Shown here one piece after another: positions 6,191 to 14,605 of a stretch of DNA of 64,000 nt. Position numbers and translations under genes: made by a program. This DNA comes from a virus. Within the stretch, counting starts at the first letter, position 1. Every line of letters begins with the position of its first letter. The stretch spans positions 1 to 64,000 of the IMG/VR virus record IMGVR_UViG_3300037245_000806; one strand, given 5' to 3'. The notes below the pieces were generated by a model. The model was not told where the DNA came from. It saw only the letters and a list, made by a program, of their open reading frames with translations, and ran no database searches.

Positions 6191-9186
6191 CAGTCCTCCC
6201 AATCCTCTATCTCATCAGGAACCTTGGCGAAGTCGCCCTCCTCTTCCGGCGGCATCACGTCCACGCTCTTCGGAAACCGGAAGCTCGTAGGCAGCGCCTC
6301 ATCCTTGTGGAGCTTCAGCGGATGCTTGAGCCCCTTGGCCGTCTTCTTGACCCACGCGATGGACTTCCCGCCGAGCTTCAAGCCCTGCTCGACGATAGCG
6401 CAGAGTGGCTCGTCAAGCTCACGCATGTTCGGTCGGTGGAGCTTGTGCTTATCCTGCTGCTCCTTCAGATGGTCTTCCCACAGGGTCTCATCCTTGAGGT
6501 CTTCACGATACTTGGCGTGCTCAGCTTCGATTATCGCCTTGTGGACCACGTCTTCAGCCGCCGACTGTGCTTGGTCAACAATGACTTGGAGCTTCTTGCG
6601 CCGTATCGTCAGCGCGTCGTAGGCAGCCTCTTCCTTCACCAGCGTTTTGATATTCTCAGGCCATGACCGCAGGAGGCGCGTATGCTCGTCCGCGTACTGA
6701 TGATAGCGCGGTCGCTTCTCCTTGGTGAAGTCCCACGGAGCCCGAGTCACGGTACAGTCAATCTCGCTGTTGCAGGACATGCGGAAACGAAGCACGCCCG
6801 ACTTCCGCGACCATAGAATCTCCACGTACCTAATCGGAGCATTCTGCCGGTCAGCGGTCAGGATGCACTTGCCGGTCGTAATCACCGTCTTATGCGTCGT
6901 GAAATAGATCAACAGCTTATGCGACTCGGGTTGCCACGTTGCCGCGAGCTTGAGGAAGCGTAGATACTTCTTCCCCCGCAGTTCGGTGCGGTGTCCCCAC
7001 GTGTGGTTCCGAGTCGCGTCGGCTATCGCGTCCTCCTCAGCCGCCTCGAAGCCCCACACAACCGCCTGCTTGATCTCGGGGTCGCTGAGCACGTTCTCTC
7101 GCCGGAGCCCGATCTTGAGCTTCGGCCAGCGCTCCGTGGACCAGAGCACCTTCCAACGCTCGCTTCGCTTGTCGAGGAGTGACCACTCCCGGCAGACAAT
7201 CTCTTCAAGACTTCCGCTCCGCTTCGATAGCCGCCACACTTGCTCGCATACGAAGTCATTGTCCTTGTTCATGGGCGTGATGGTCACGTACCGCGTGCCC
7301 TTCTGGTGACCCACGTAGACACAGCCCTTGGCTGCCTTGCGAAGCGCCTTCACCACCGGGTCCACGAGGTCCGCTTGCTCCGCGAGGTCATTCGCGCGCA
7401 CACGTTCGAGCCGGAACTCATTGACGATCATCCTGATTGCCTTGGCGTCCTCAGACTTGAGCGCACGGTGCGTCTTGTTCTTGAACTTCCACCAGCGCAC
7501 GAGGTCGTCAACGCGCGCACGAGCCGCCGCAGCAGTAACGCCGTGGGCCTTGACGATCTCACCCGCGAGGAGCTTCTTGAACGGAACCTCTTCAGCTTCC
7601 TCCCTGTGCCGAAGCCGTCGAGCACACTTGAGGAGCGGGAACATGACAGTGTAGTTCGACCTGTCGAGTCGGTTGCTCAGATAGAAGTTGATGTCCGCTT
7701 CCGTCACAAGGTCGAAGTTGATAACGAAATCGTCGCCCTTGTGAATCCTGAAGGACGCCCGCTTGTCTGACGTATGGCCACTCCACCGGTCATACGCAAA
7801 GAGTATGACGCAAGACTCGTTCTCCTTGCGCTCAACCGTATAGAGTTCGTGGCTGTTCGGCATGCGGCCCCTCGGGTGCGAGCGGTATTCCATGTCCCTG
7901 TGCAGCGACGATAACGCATAGCTGCTGAACTCCCCAATGACGCGCATGCCAATTTCCATGCGGCTGTTGATGTCGTGCAGCCAATCGTGGAAGCGCGGTC
8001 GGCCATCCGATAGCACCATCTCCGCATCACGTAAGAAGCGGAGGTACTTCTCGTGCTGCTTCGGGTCACACAGGTTGATCGCAAGGTCGGGCAATGGCTT
8101 GAAGACCTTCGTCCGGTCGATGAGGCCCTGCATGAAGAGGAGGATGCGAAGGTAGTGCCGCTTTCTCTTATCCGCCTTCTTCATGGCGTCCATGTAACGA
8201 GACGTGCCGGGGTGCAGTGGCGTCTTCAACTGCTCGTGCGTATCCCAATCGCGGTCGAACGAGAAGAAGAAGTCCTGAAACTCTTCGTGCGTCGGGAAGA
8301 GGACATCGTCCACGGAGAGGTTTGTATTGACGCGATACAGGCGCTCGCCATTCCTGATGAGAAAGTATGTCTGCGTCACCGAGTCCGGGTCACCCCTGTT
8401 CTTCTTCTCCCCGCGAACATGGAACGCGACAACCCCTTTGATCTCAGGAAGCACCTGCTGAAGGTGCTTCGGTTGCTTCACCCACGCGTCGAACTCGTTG
8501 ACTTGATGCGTGTCGATACCGCCATCCTTCGCGGCAACCGCGCACTCTTCGTCCATGTTGAGGACAAGCTGGCGCACCACGATCTTCTCGTCCTTCGGCG
8601 CTGCCTTGCCGCCCCGTAGCTGCTTGATCTTCTCGTGACGCCCGAGATACAACTCGATGGTCCATATGGCTTCGGCTGCCATCTTGACCATCTTGTCCAG
8701 AGCATGGACCTTCGCTTCGAGCGCATGCTTCTGCTCACCCAAGAGAGCCGACAACTGCTCCTGCTTCGCGAGCATCTTCTTCTTGAACACCATCGCGCTG
8801 TTCCGGGCGAGCGCCACGGCCTTCCTTGCCTGCGCAGGTTCCAGAGACCCTTGCACCAAGTCACCGCCGGTCGTCGCGGCGAAGCCCTCCTGAGCAAGGG
8901 GCAGGAGCTTTGGAATCTCCGGGGACATTCCCTGAAGCTCCACCATGAGGTCCGCAAGCTCCTTCGCCCTCTCGTCACGCCCCTCGGGAGCGAACTCGTA
9001 GGCAGTCTCGAACCTGTCGTCTTCGTTGCCCTCTTCTTCCGTCCACATCGCACCATGGTCACCCCACACATAGTGGATGCCCTCTTCGTCAATCTCCGTG
9101 ATGAGGACGAGCCCGCCCTTGGGAACATCCCCACTGTAATCGGGTTCGCAGAGCGAACGCCAGTATTGTCCGGGTACGGGCTTCAT
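6190..9186 (-). CDS. Large protein of unknown function (998 aa)
   Basis: Not recognised. The start follows GAGGAGG. The first 80 residues look beta-rich and small-domain-like (VPGQYWR, VLITEI, YVWGDHG). Helical, coiled-coil-like sequence follows (about 80-190), then a long mixed region with many WH/HW/RY positions, and another helical stretch near residues 860-930. The C-terminus is acidic. There is no P-loop, no polymerase or nuclease motif I can name, and no membrane segment. It is the largest gene of the accessory region. It could be an early takeover protein or a minor virion protein (inference). Confidence 0.75.
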   Translation of the reverse strand: MKPVPGQYWRSLCEPDYSGDVPKGGLVLITEIDEEGIHYVWGDHGAMWTEEEGNEDDRFETAYEFAPEGRDERAKELADLMVELQGMSPEIPKLLPLAQEGFAATTGGDLVQGSLEPAQARKAVALARNSAMVFKKKMLAKQEQLSALLGEQKHALEAKVHALDKMVKMAAEAIWTIELYLGRHEKIKQLRGGKAAPKDEKIVVRQLVLNMDEECAVAAKDGGIDTHQVNEFDAWVKQPKHLQQVLPEIKGVVAFHVRGEKKNRGDPDSVTQTYFLIRNGERLYRVNTNLSVDDVLFPTHEEFQDFFFSFDRDWDTHEQLKTPLHPGTSRYMDAMKKADKRKRHYLRILLFMQGLIDRTKVFKPLPDLAINLCDPKQHEKYLRFLRDAEMVLSDGRPRFHDWLHDINSRMEIGMRVIGEFSSYALSSLHRDMEYRSHPRGRMPNSHELYTVERKENESCVILFAYDRWSGHTSDKRASFRIHKGDDFVINFDLVTEADINFYLSNRLDRSNYTVMFPLLKCARRLRHREEAEEVPFKKLLAGEIVKAHGVTAAAARARVDDLVRWWKFKNKTHRALKSEDAKAIRMIVNEFRLERVRANDLAEQADLVDPVVKALRKAAKGCVYVGHQKGTRYVTITPMNKDNDFVCEQVWRLSKRSGSLEEIVCREWSLLDKRSERWKVLWSTERWPKLKIGLRRENVLSDPEIKQAVVWGFEAAEEDAIADATRNHTWGHRTELRGKKYLRFLKLAATWQPESHKLLIYFTTHKTVITTGKCILTADRQNAPIRYVEILWSRKSGVLRFRMSCNSEIDCTVTRAPWDFTKEKRPRYHQYADEHTRLLRSWPENIKTLVKEEAAYDALTIRRKKLQVIVDQAQSAAEDVVHKAIIEAEHAKYREDLKDETLWEDHLKEQQDKHKLHRPNMRELDEPLCAIVEQGLKLGGKSIAWVKKTAKGLKHPLKLHKDEALPTSFRFPKSVDVMPPEEEGDFAKVPDEIEDWED

Positions 9187-9292
9187 ACGGCCTCCTCAAC
9201 CCACTTTGCAGCCCCATAGAGCTGTTTTTAGCGGAAATCCGGCCCCCAGCTGCCTGACGCCCTGAATCGCGCTCGTAGCGTCCTGACGCCTC
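9187..9292. other. Intergenic region with short direct repeats
   Basis: 106 bases between the 998-aa gene and the gene upstream. It holds two copies of GGCGTCAGG (minus strand) and no clear promoter, palindrome or terminator. Confidence 0.3.
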
Positions 9293-9511
9293 TCAGCACA
9301 TCGACTGAGCGACCATGATGCTGGCTTCCTTCTCAGTCACGCCGAGGCGCTTGTTCAACCGGCGCACGATGCTCGGCCTGTTCTCCACGGGCGAGCAATC
9401 GTAATCCTCGACAGGCCTGAAGCCGCTAGTGCCAGCCTCCACGATGACCACCCGACCCTCGTGTTCGCCCGGCCCTGAATGAACCGCGTATGCGACCTTG
9501 GACTTCGCCAT
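9293..9511 (-). CDS. Hypothetical protein (72 aa)
   Basis: Starts MAKSKVAYAV; the ATG overlaps the stop of the Lar-like gene and follows GGGAGG. The second half looks helical (SIVRRLNKRLGVTEKEA). Not recognised. Confidence 0.65.
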   Translation of the reverse strand: MAKSKVAYAVHSGPGEHEGRVVIVEAGTSGFRPVEDYDCSPVENRPSIVRRLNKRLGVTEKEASIMVAQSMC

Positions 9512-9747
9512 CACGTCCTCCCGTTCCAGAAACCGAAGAGCTTCTCCTTATCGTGGTGCGGGCCTGAGACCTTCGGCCTGACCTCGCACGTCGCGCTATG
9601 GCACCCAACGAAGTACCAGCGCACCGTCCCATTGCGGAAGCCCGTGAGCCCGAGCGTTGTCGGAACGTCACGCGTAGTAACCTTCCCCTCCCCTCCGCAG
9701 AAGGGGCAAGGCTTCAGCGTCACCGACTTGAGCTTCAGAAAATTCAC
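9511..9747 (-). CDS. Lar-family restriction alleviation-like zinc protein
   Basis: 78 residues. It begins with the family signature LKPCPFCGGE, has a second cysteine pair (C14, C17, C49, C54) and ends with the typical FWNGR (usually AWNRR). Lar proteins of Rac-type prophages modulate type I restriction; many phage homologues are untested. The match is to the small zinc fold, so the function is inferred. Confidence 0.7.
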   Translation of the reverse strand: MNFLKLKSVTLKPCPFCGGEGKVTTRDVPTTLGLTGFRNGTVRWYFVGCHSATCEVRPKVSGPHHDKEKLFGFWNGRT

Positions 9748-9759
9748 GTCCAGCCCCCA

Positions 9760-10014
9760 TCAGCATGAGAAGAGCATGTGCTTGTGCGTCTCAGGCTTGT
9801 CGTCGCACGGGCACGGATTCGCCTCGCCGTTCTTGAACGTCCCGTCGTGCAAGGTCCACCGCGTAGGCACCGAAAGTATTTCCGAGTTGACCCGGTCCTC
9901 CGCTTCCTCCGGTGAGAGCGACGTACACACCGAGCAAAAGCAAAGCCCGGAGTTATAGATCACGAACTCATCCGCCTTCTTGTTGTCCTTCGCCTGCGCT
10001 TCTGCCCCCGTCAT
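9760..10014 (-). CDS. Cysteine-rich hypothetical protein (84 aa)
   Basis: Contains CFCSVC and CPC motifs and a terminal cysteine, so it may bind metal. The start follows AAAGGAAA. It overlaps the end of the next gene upstream by four bases. Not recognised. Confidence 0.6.
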   Translation of the reverse strand: MTGAEAQAKDNKKADEFVIYNSGLCFCSVCTSLSPEEAEDRVNSEILSVPTRWTLHDGTFKNGEANPCPCDDKPETHKHMLFSC

Positions 10015-10319
10015 GGCGTTTCCTTTTCTAGAGTCACCCTGTGACTCGGCACGAATGCCTCACACCGGTTGAAGGCCAACAGCGTGAACGCGCGCTTGTA
10101 CGCTATGTCGAGTCCCCGGAACCAGCTTGCGAAGTCGGCTTGCATCGCCGTCCAGTTTTTGAAGGCTGGGCAGTCGTCCCGGTCGGCAAGGACCAGCGGG
10201 GTGTCGTCCTCGGGGAAGAGCCTCTTGCTGAACTCCTCGAAGCTGATGCCCTTCGCCGTCGAGCATACCATATCGACAAGTTGAACCATCTCCTGCAAGG
10301 GCAGTTGAATCTTCTCCAT
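10011..10319 (-). CDS. Hypothetical protein (102 aa)
   Basis: Starts MEKIQLPLQE after GAGGAGG. Largely helical, no motif recognised. The 17-base palindrome GAGTCACCCTGTGACTC lies at its 3' end (10031-10047). Confidence 0.65.
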   Translation of the reverse strand: MEKIQLPLQEMVQLVDMVCSTAKGISFEEFSKRLFPEDDTPLVLADRDDCPAFKNWTAMQADFASWFRGLDIAYKRAFTLLAFNRCEAFVPSHRVTLEKETP

Positions 10320-10330
10320 GTCAGGCCTCC

Positions 10331-10666
10331 TCAGTTCAGCAACCACGGCGGCGTCCGCGTAGTTGGCGCGTCTTCACCCTCGTCTTCGTCACTGTCGTCT
10401 TCCACGTCCGGGCCGATGCACTCCGCGCAGTCCATCGTGTCAACCAGACGCGCCATGAATTCGGCGGGGTCCATGCCAAGTTGGTGCGAAAGGCTGTACA
10501 CCACGGAGGCCACCATCTTGGACCAATTGAGCCCCTCAGGACCGCCCTGCTTTACGTCAACAGTACACCGGTCCTCTAGGAGCAACGCTATCAGCATCGG
10601 TCGCTGCTGCTGTTCCGCAAGGTCGAGAAGCTTGTCTGCCATATCCCTCAGTTCGTCAGTAGCCAT
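10331..10666 (-). CDS. Acidic-tailed hypothetical protein (111 aa)
   Basis: Helical N-terminal half (residues about 1-75). It is followed by a strongly acidic stretch (DVEDDSDEDEGED), which could mimic DNA charge or bind a basic partner (inference). Not recognised. Confidence 0.65.
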   Translation of the reverse strand: MATDELRDMADKLLDLAEQQQRPMLIALLLEDRCTVDVKQGGPEGLNWSKMVASVVYSLSHQLGMDPAEFMARLVDTMDCAECIGPDVEDDSDEDEGEDAPTTRTPPWLLN

Positions 10667-10667
10667 A

Positions 10668-11210
10668 TTAGCTCCGTATGTCTATGGGCCTGCCGTCGCG
10701 ATGCGTGTAACGCGTCTCGCGACCTTCGCCCACCTGAACGACGTTCTCAGGCAAGAGCTTATGCGCCCGCTCTTCCCCGGACTCCCGCTTCTTCCACGCG
10801 TCAGCGAATGCAACCTCAGTACCGTCCTGAAACACATCGGAGCCACAGGAGAGGCACACGTGCCGACCGACCTCCGACGCATCCTTCAGAATGCACCACG
10901 GCTTGAGGGCGAAGAGGATGCCACATCTGCAACGTATGAACGCCACGTGGGCTTCTAGCATGTTGCGTTTGCGAGCCGTCAGGCCCAACTCGTCGCGGGG
11001 CTCCTTGGCTTCGAGTACGCTCTGGCAGACCTGCTCGACGACCCGCATGAATGACCGCGCTTCCTTGACCGTAGTCACCGCATGGGCCTTGGTGCCGGTC
11101 TCACCGTAATTGATCGTGAAGGTAACCTCACCATCCGGCCACTCCTTCTGCTCGTCCTCCGTCAAGGGGCGCACGCTCATGTACGTGCCCAACTCAGTCT
11201 GTTCCGGCAT
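10668..11210 (-). CDS. Zinc-ribbon hypothetical protein (180 aa)
   Basis: Starts MPEQTELGTY after AGAGAGG. Residues 94-122 form a zinc ribbon (C94, C96, C119, C122). The remainder is mixed, with a basic C-terminal third. It overlaps the next gene upstream by 17 bases. Function unknown. Confidence 0.65.
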   Translation of the reverse strand: MPEQTELGTYMSVRPLTEDEQKEWPDGEVTFTINYGETGTKAHAVTTVKEARSFMRVVEQVCQSVLEAKEPRDELGLTARKRNMLEAHVAFIRCRCGILFALKPWCILKDASEVGRHVCLSCGSDVFQDGTEVAFADAWKKRESGEERAHKLLPENVVQVGEGRETRYTHRDGRPIDIRS

Positions 11211-11520
11211 CTTCGACCTCTCTTCCCTTCCGTGGCGTCTTCTCCCCGCGCGCCTGATGGTCAAGGACACGCTGCGTGTCACCCTCGAATTCGACCTGAG
11301 CCCGAATAGAGGTGTCCACCTCCTGAGCCCGCGCGAGGAACAGGGCCTCCACGTTGACGTGACCCGGCTCTGGTACGTACTCGCGACCCTCACGCTTCCG
11401 CTTCTCCAAGCTCCGCGAACGCTTCCTGATATCCCGCCCGAGGCAAAGCAATACGTGCTTCACGTCCGCACCGGATAGGTCAAGAGTGACGCGCTGCTCT
11501 GCGGATTCAATGAGTTGCAT
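11194..11520 (-). CDS. Hypothetical protein (108 aa)
   Basis: ATG overlaps the preceding stop (TGATG) after GGGAGGG. Basic and helical in the middle (KRSRSLEKRKREGREY). Not recognised. Confidence 0.6.
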   Translation of the reverse strand: MQLIESAEQRVTLDLSGADVKHVLLCLGRDIRKRSRSLEKRKREGREYVPEPGHVNVEALFLARAQEVDTSIRAQVEFEGDTQRVLDHQARGEKTPRKGREVEDAGTD

Positions 11521-11705
11521 CAATCGTTCCCTCCCATCATCGCGTGCCGCAGTCGTAGCTCAAACGGAGTCGAGTTCTCGTGCAGCCTGTCGATGATCTT
11601 CTTGAGGTCACGCTCCCCCGCCTCGTGGCAGGGAACGCACACGCTCGCGTACCGACCTTCGCCGGGTTTGAATACGTGCCCGCAGGCACCGCATGAAGAC
11701 GCCAT
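11520..11705 (-). CDS. Small zinc-ribbon protein (61 aa)
   Basis: C5/C8 and C23/C26 form a ribbon, followed by a helix (residues about 28-55). The architecture resembles small zinc-binding phage proteins but no family is certain. Confidence 0.65.
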   Translation of the reverse strand: MASSCGACGHVFKPGEGRYASVCVPCHEAGERDLKKIIDRLHENSTPFELRLRHAMMGGND

Positions 11706-11706
11706 T

Positions 11707-12000
11707 CTAGTGCTCCATCTCAGCTGCGGCCTTCACTGCGAGGAAGCCCGTGCTTCCATCGTTGTCGTCTAGCATGCCCTTGCGGTACATGTCCACCATG
11801 AATTTCCACGACCATCGGCGGCGATGCTTGAGCACGCGACGACTCTTGGGGTCTTCCGACTTGCACACGTCAATAGCCGTCTTGAGCGACCGGATGGCAA
11901 TCTTGGGGAACCCGTCCCGTATGGCATACCCGGCTGTCGCCATCCAGTATTCGACAGACGAGGCACGCTGTTTCTTGAAGCCTGTTCGTAGCCCTGCCAT
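11707..12000 (-). CDS. Basic hypothetical protein (97 aa)
   Basis: Starts MAGLRTGFKK two bases after the preceding stop; the ribosome binding site is weak. Rich in lysine and arginine (SRRVLKHRRRWSW). Possibly nucleic-acid binding (inference). Confidence 0.6.
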   Translation of the reverse strand: MAGLRTGFKKQRASSVEYWMATAGYAIRDGFPKIAIRSLKTAIDVCKSEDPKSRRVLKHRRRWSWKFMVDMYRKGMLDDNDGSTGFLAVKAAAEMEH

Positions 12001-12002
12001 CG

Positions 12003-12341
12003 CTATACCCCGCATCCAGCTGCTGCCTTGCGCTCTTCCATCACGCGCGTGACCTCCTCGAAGTCAGCGCTCTTCAGTCTAACGCCCCAACGCTGCCCGG
12101 CGAGCTTCTTGCGCTCGGCTCTGTCATGCACGGCCTGCCTCACGCTATAGAAGCATGTCGTTCTCGGGCCAACGGATACACGCTCGTCAGTGCCCATCAA
12201 CAGAAACCGTTTCCGGCGACTCAAGACGGGATACTGCCGACCGTACCACTGCTCCGTGAACCCGGCGAAGCAGTAGCCACCGCGCACGAGCATTCGTGAC
12301 ACGGTGTTGACGATCTTAGCGTTTGCCTTACTCCGGGCCAT
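12003..12341 (-). CDS. Basic hypothetical protein (112 aa)
   Basis: Overlaps the end of the upstream gene by 14 bases. Strongly basic, with aromatic residues in the first half. No motif recognised. Confidence 0.6.
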   Translation of the reverse strand: MARSKANAKIVNTVSRMLVRGGYCFAGFTEQWYGRQYPVLSRRKRFLLMGTDERVSVGPRTTCFYSVRQAVHDRAERKKLAGQRWGVRLKSADFEEVTRVMEERKAAAGCGV

Positions 12342-12879
12342 CAGCCTTGCCCTTCGCGTCGAGCTTCTTCTCCTGCTCCTTGAGCTTCTCGACCCAAGCT
12401 TTGAACTTGAAGAGGTGATTCTGTATGACCATCACGCAGTGTACGGCCCCGGCCTCACTCGCCACCGCTGAGAGCGCCCACAAGCGCTGCTCGAAATGCT
12501 GCGGCGGCATCGGGCCATGCAACACCTGATCGAACCACACGCCGATCAACGTGACGTAAATGGGTTCGAGGAGTTCCGACGGAATGTGATACCCGCCGTT
12601 CGTGCGCATGGTGTACGACTCCTTCGCGGGCGCGGCCTGCTTCGATGCAACCGTGAGTTCCAAGCCCTCGTACTCGTTCATCAGCTTGCGAACACCGCGC
12701 TTCGTAGCAGCCCTCCACGCGGCGCGCTCCATGTCGCTGTCGCCCGGCGCAGCGTCCGCGCTGTTATCGAAGAGTGCGACGGCGTTGCGCAGAATGTCGT
12801 CGCGGTCGAACCTGAGCACCTTCCGGTCGTGCTCAGGCCCCCACTTGTACTCTATGAACGCCTTGACTTCGTCGGCCAC
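12328..12879 (-). CDS. Hypothetical protein (183 aa)
   Basis: I chose the GTG at 12879 (MADEVKAFIE) because GGAGGAGAA precedes it. The ATG at 12927 would run through operator site 5. The C-terminal 50 residues are helical and lysine-rich. Not recognised. Confidence 0.65.
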   Translation of the reverse strand: MADEVKAFIEYKWGPEHDRKVLRFDRDDILRNAVALFDNSADAAPGDSDMERAAWRAATKRGVRKLMNEYEGLELTVASKQAAPAKESYTMRTNGGYHIPSELLEPIYVTLIGVWFDQVLHGPMPPQHFEQRLWALSAVASEAGAVHCVMVIQNHLFKFKAWVEKLKEQEKKLDAKGKADGPE

Positions 12880-12900
12880 GGTAATTCTCCTCCGGTATTG

Positions 12901-12915
12901 TTGACACAGTGTTAC
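12901..12915. promoter_or_regulatory. Dispersed operator-like palindrome, site 5
   Basis: TTGACACAGTGTTAC. It contains the TAA stop of the 308-aa gene (12912-12914) and ends 22 bases before the GTG start of the next gene. Confidence 0.7.
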
Positions 12916-13838
12916 GACTTCTTCCAAGTGCCGTTCTCATTGATATGCGCGTCGGCGAGCGCCCGGAGCCTCTTGTCCAACTCGGCCCAATCGGTGCCTT
13001 GGAGCTTGCGGAGGGTCTTGGCGTCGGCAGTGAGCTTCTCGATCTTGTCGAGCACCTTGTCGAGATTCATGCCGATCTGCGTGGGCCACTGGCTGGCGTC
13101 AGGGTTCAGCGTGAATGGCCTGAACTCGCTGAAGGGGTTGTTCGTGTTCTTGTCGTGGACGTGGATATACGCGGCTTCGTCATGTGTGATGACGTCGAGG
13201 TTGGCAAGCTCAAGTCCGAGATTCGCGTGCATCATCCGCCGGGTCAGTACATCGTAGGCCTGCGCTTCAATCGCCGTGATGAGCTTGTGACTCACCACGA
13301 TGACAATGCAGCGATGCGACACAGCGTGCTCACACTCGGAGTACCACGTGTCGCGGGCGGTATGGCACGACTCGGGATTGAAGCCTTCCCAGCGGGTACC
13401 TGTACGCAGGAGCGCTTCGTTCTCGGTGTCAATGTCGGGCTTGCCTTTGTACTCCTCCTTGTCAACGGTGAACAGCGCGTACTCAGACGTGCCCCGCTGG
13501 ATAATCCACTTCTGGAACTCCACCGGGAGGTCGCGGAAGACGATAGCGGGCAGCCCGCGCAACGCCCACGCCTGTTCGAGTTTTGGATCGCTCTCAGGGT
13601 AACTGTCGAAGGCCTTGTCTGTCGCGAAGACCTTGTGCGCGCCGTCGTCGTTTGTGGCGAGGCCTTCCGCGATAGCCCACTTGTGGAGTGTGCCATGCTT
13701 CCGGCCATCGGGCTCGACCATGCCGATACATACGACGCGCTGCGAACCATACAGCTTGTCGTCGATCACGGCCTGCGCCAGTGCGTCCCGCAACTTCTCC
13801 TTCTTCGCTTCGAGCGTCTCGTCGGTTTTGTGAGCCAT
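12912..13838 (-). CDS. Hypothetical protein (308 aa)
   Basis: Starts MAHKTDETLE after GGGGAG. Mixed alpha/beta sequence with several histidines in the middle (HKLITAIE, HDEAAYIHVH) and a helical C-terminal third. No family recognised. It has a strong predicted promoter whose -35 box lies inside operator site 6, so it is probably under direct repression (inference). Confidence 0.7.
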   Translation of the reverse strand: MAHKTDETLEAKKEKLRDALAQAVIDDKLYGSQRVVCIGMVEPDGRKHGTLHKWAIAEGLATNDDGAHKVFATDKAFDSYPESDPKLEQAWALRGLPAIVFRDLPVEFQKWIIQRGTSEYALFTVDKEEYKGKPDIDTENEALLRTGTRWEGFNPESCHTARDTWYSECEHAVSHRCIVIVVSHKLITAIEAQAYDVLTRRMMHANLGLELANLDVITHDEAAYIHVHDKNTNNPFSEFRPFTLNPDASQWPTQIGMNLDKVLDKIEKLTADAKTLRKLQGTDWAELDKRLRALADAHINENGTWKKS

Positions 13839-13899
13839 GTTTGGCTCCCCTTTCGTTCCCGTCTCTGTGCGTCCCCTTGCTCCTTTACTTATCGGGAGG

Positions 13900-13927
13900 A
13901 TTATGCCTCGCCTTAACACAATGTCAA
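13900..13927 (-). promoter_or_regulatory. Predicted promoter with embedded operator
   Basis: TTGACA, 16 bases, CATAAT: the best -10/-35 pair in the accessory region. The -35 box is part of the dyad at 13913-13927. The leader to the ATG at 13838 is about 55 bases. Confidence 0.65.
13913..13927. promoter_or_regulatory. Dispersed operator-like palindrome, site 6
   Basis: TTAACACAATGTCAA, a variant with AATGT in place of AGTGT. It overlaps the -35 box of the promoter at 13900-13927, as expected for a repressor site. Confidence 0.65.
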
Positions 13928-13984
13928 GGATAAATCACGCGTAATGCGCAATTTTTTTCAGGGGGTCACACAGCTTGGTGGCAC

Positions 13985-14605
13985 CTATTGAAGGAGGAGT
14001 AGTATCGGCTCGATGGACCGAGGTGTGAGCCCGGCGGGCAGGAGTTGCACGGGGACCGGGAGGAACGCGGGACAGTCGATCTCTTGGTCCAGCAAATTCT
14101 CACGCTCTTTAAGGAGGGCCTCATAGGTTGCGATGGCACCAGCATGCTCCTCGCGGACCTGCTCAGCCTTCTCATCGAACGCGGCCTGCGACTCGGTGGG
14201 TATCACGTACCGCCCGTCAGTCTGTACCGGAACGCCCTTGTCGTCCTTCGCTGCGAACTCCTTGCAAAGAGCCTCGCGTTCCACGTCGTAGTCTTTGTAC
14301 TCTGGGGTCGGTTCGGCGGCGTTGTCGATCTCGACAACCACGGGCTGCAACAGCTGCCGGTTAAAGGCGACACGATGCGCGAACATGGCGTTCTCGGCAG
14401 GCACATCCATGAACGCATCGAGGCACTTCCTTATATCAAGGAGTCTTTGCCGCGTCAGCTTCTCGGGTCTCGGATTCCGGGCGTTCTGCATCGCTTCCAT
14501 CGCAGCTGCGCGTGCGACCGGCGGGAGTACCGCAAGCGCCTTGTGGATGTCGCTTCTCGGTGTGCCCCGAGGCTTCGACTTGCCCTGTCCTGTCTTACCG
14601 GCCAT
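13985..14605 (-). CDS. Hypothetical protein (206 aa)
   Basis: Mostly helical, with a basic N-terminus and the segment LPPVARAAAMEAM. It follows the lysis genes and overlaps the spanin-like gene by 11 bases, so it is probably in the lysis transcript. No domain recognised. Confidence 0.65.
   Translation of the reverse strand: MAGKTGQGKSKPRGTPRSDIHKALAVLPPVARAAAMEAMQNARNPRPEKLTRQRLLDIRKCLDAFMDVPAENAMFAHRVAFNRQLLQPVVVEIDNAAEPTPEYKDYDVEREALCKEFAAKDDKGVPVQTDGRYVIPTESQAAFDEKAEQVREEHAGAIATYEALLKERENLLDQEIDCPAFLPVPVQLLPAGLTPRSIEPILLLLQ

Noticed and set aside
10031-10047. 17-bp palindrome GAGTCACCCTGTGACTC
   Set aside because: It is at a gene end like the operator sites, but the half-sites are different. 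It may be a relic or a separate element; not enough to include.
12296-12310. GTGACACGGTGTTGA
   Set aside because: Three mismatches to the palindrome and inside a coding sequence (VNTVS), so probably chance.
12879-12927. ATG start at 12927 for the 183-aa gene
   Set aside because: It would translate through operator site 5; the GTG at 12879 has GGAGGAG upstream.
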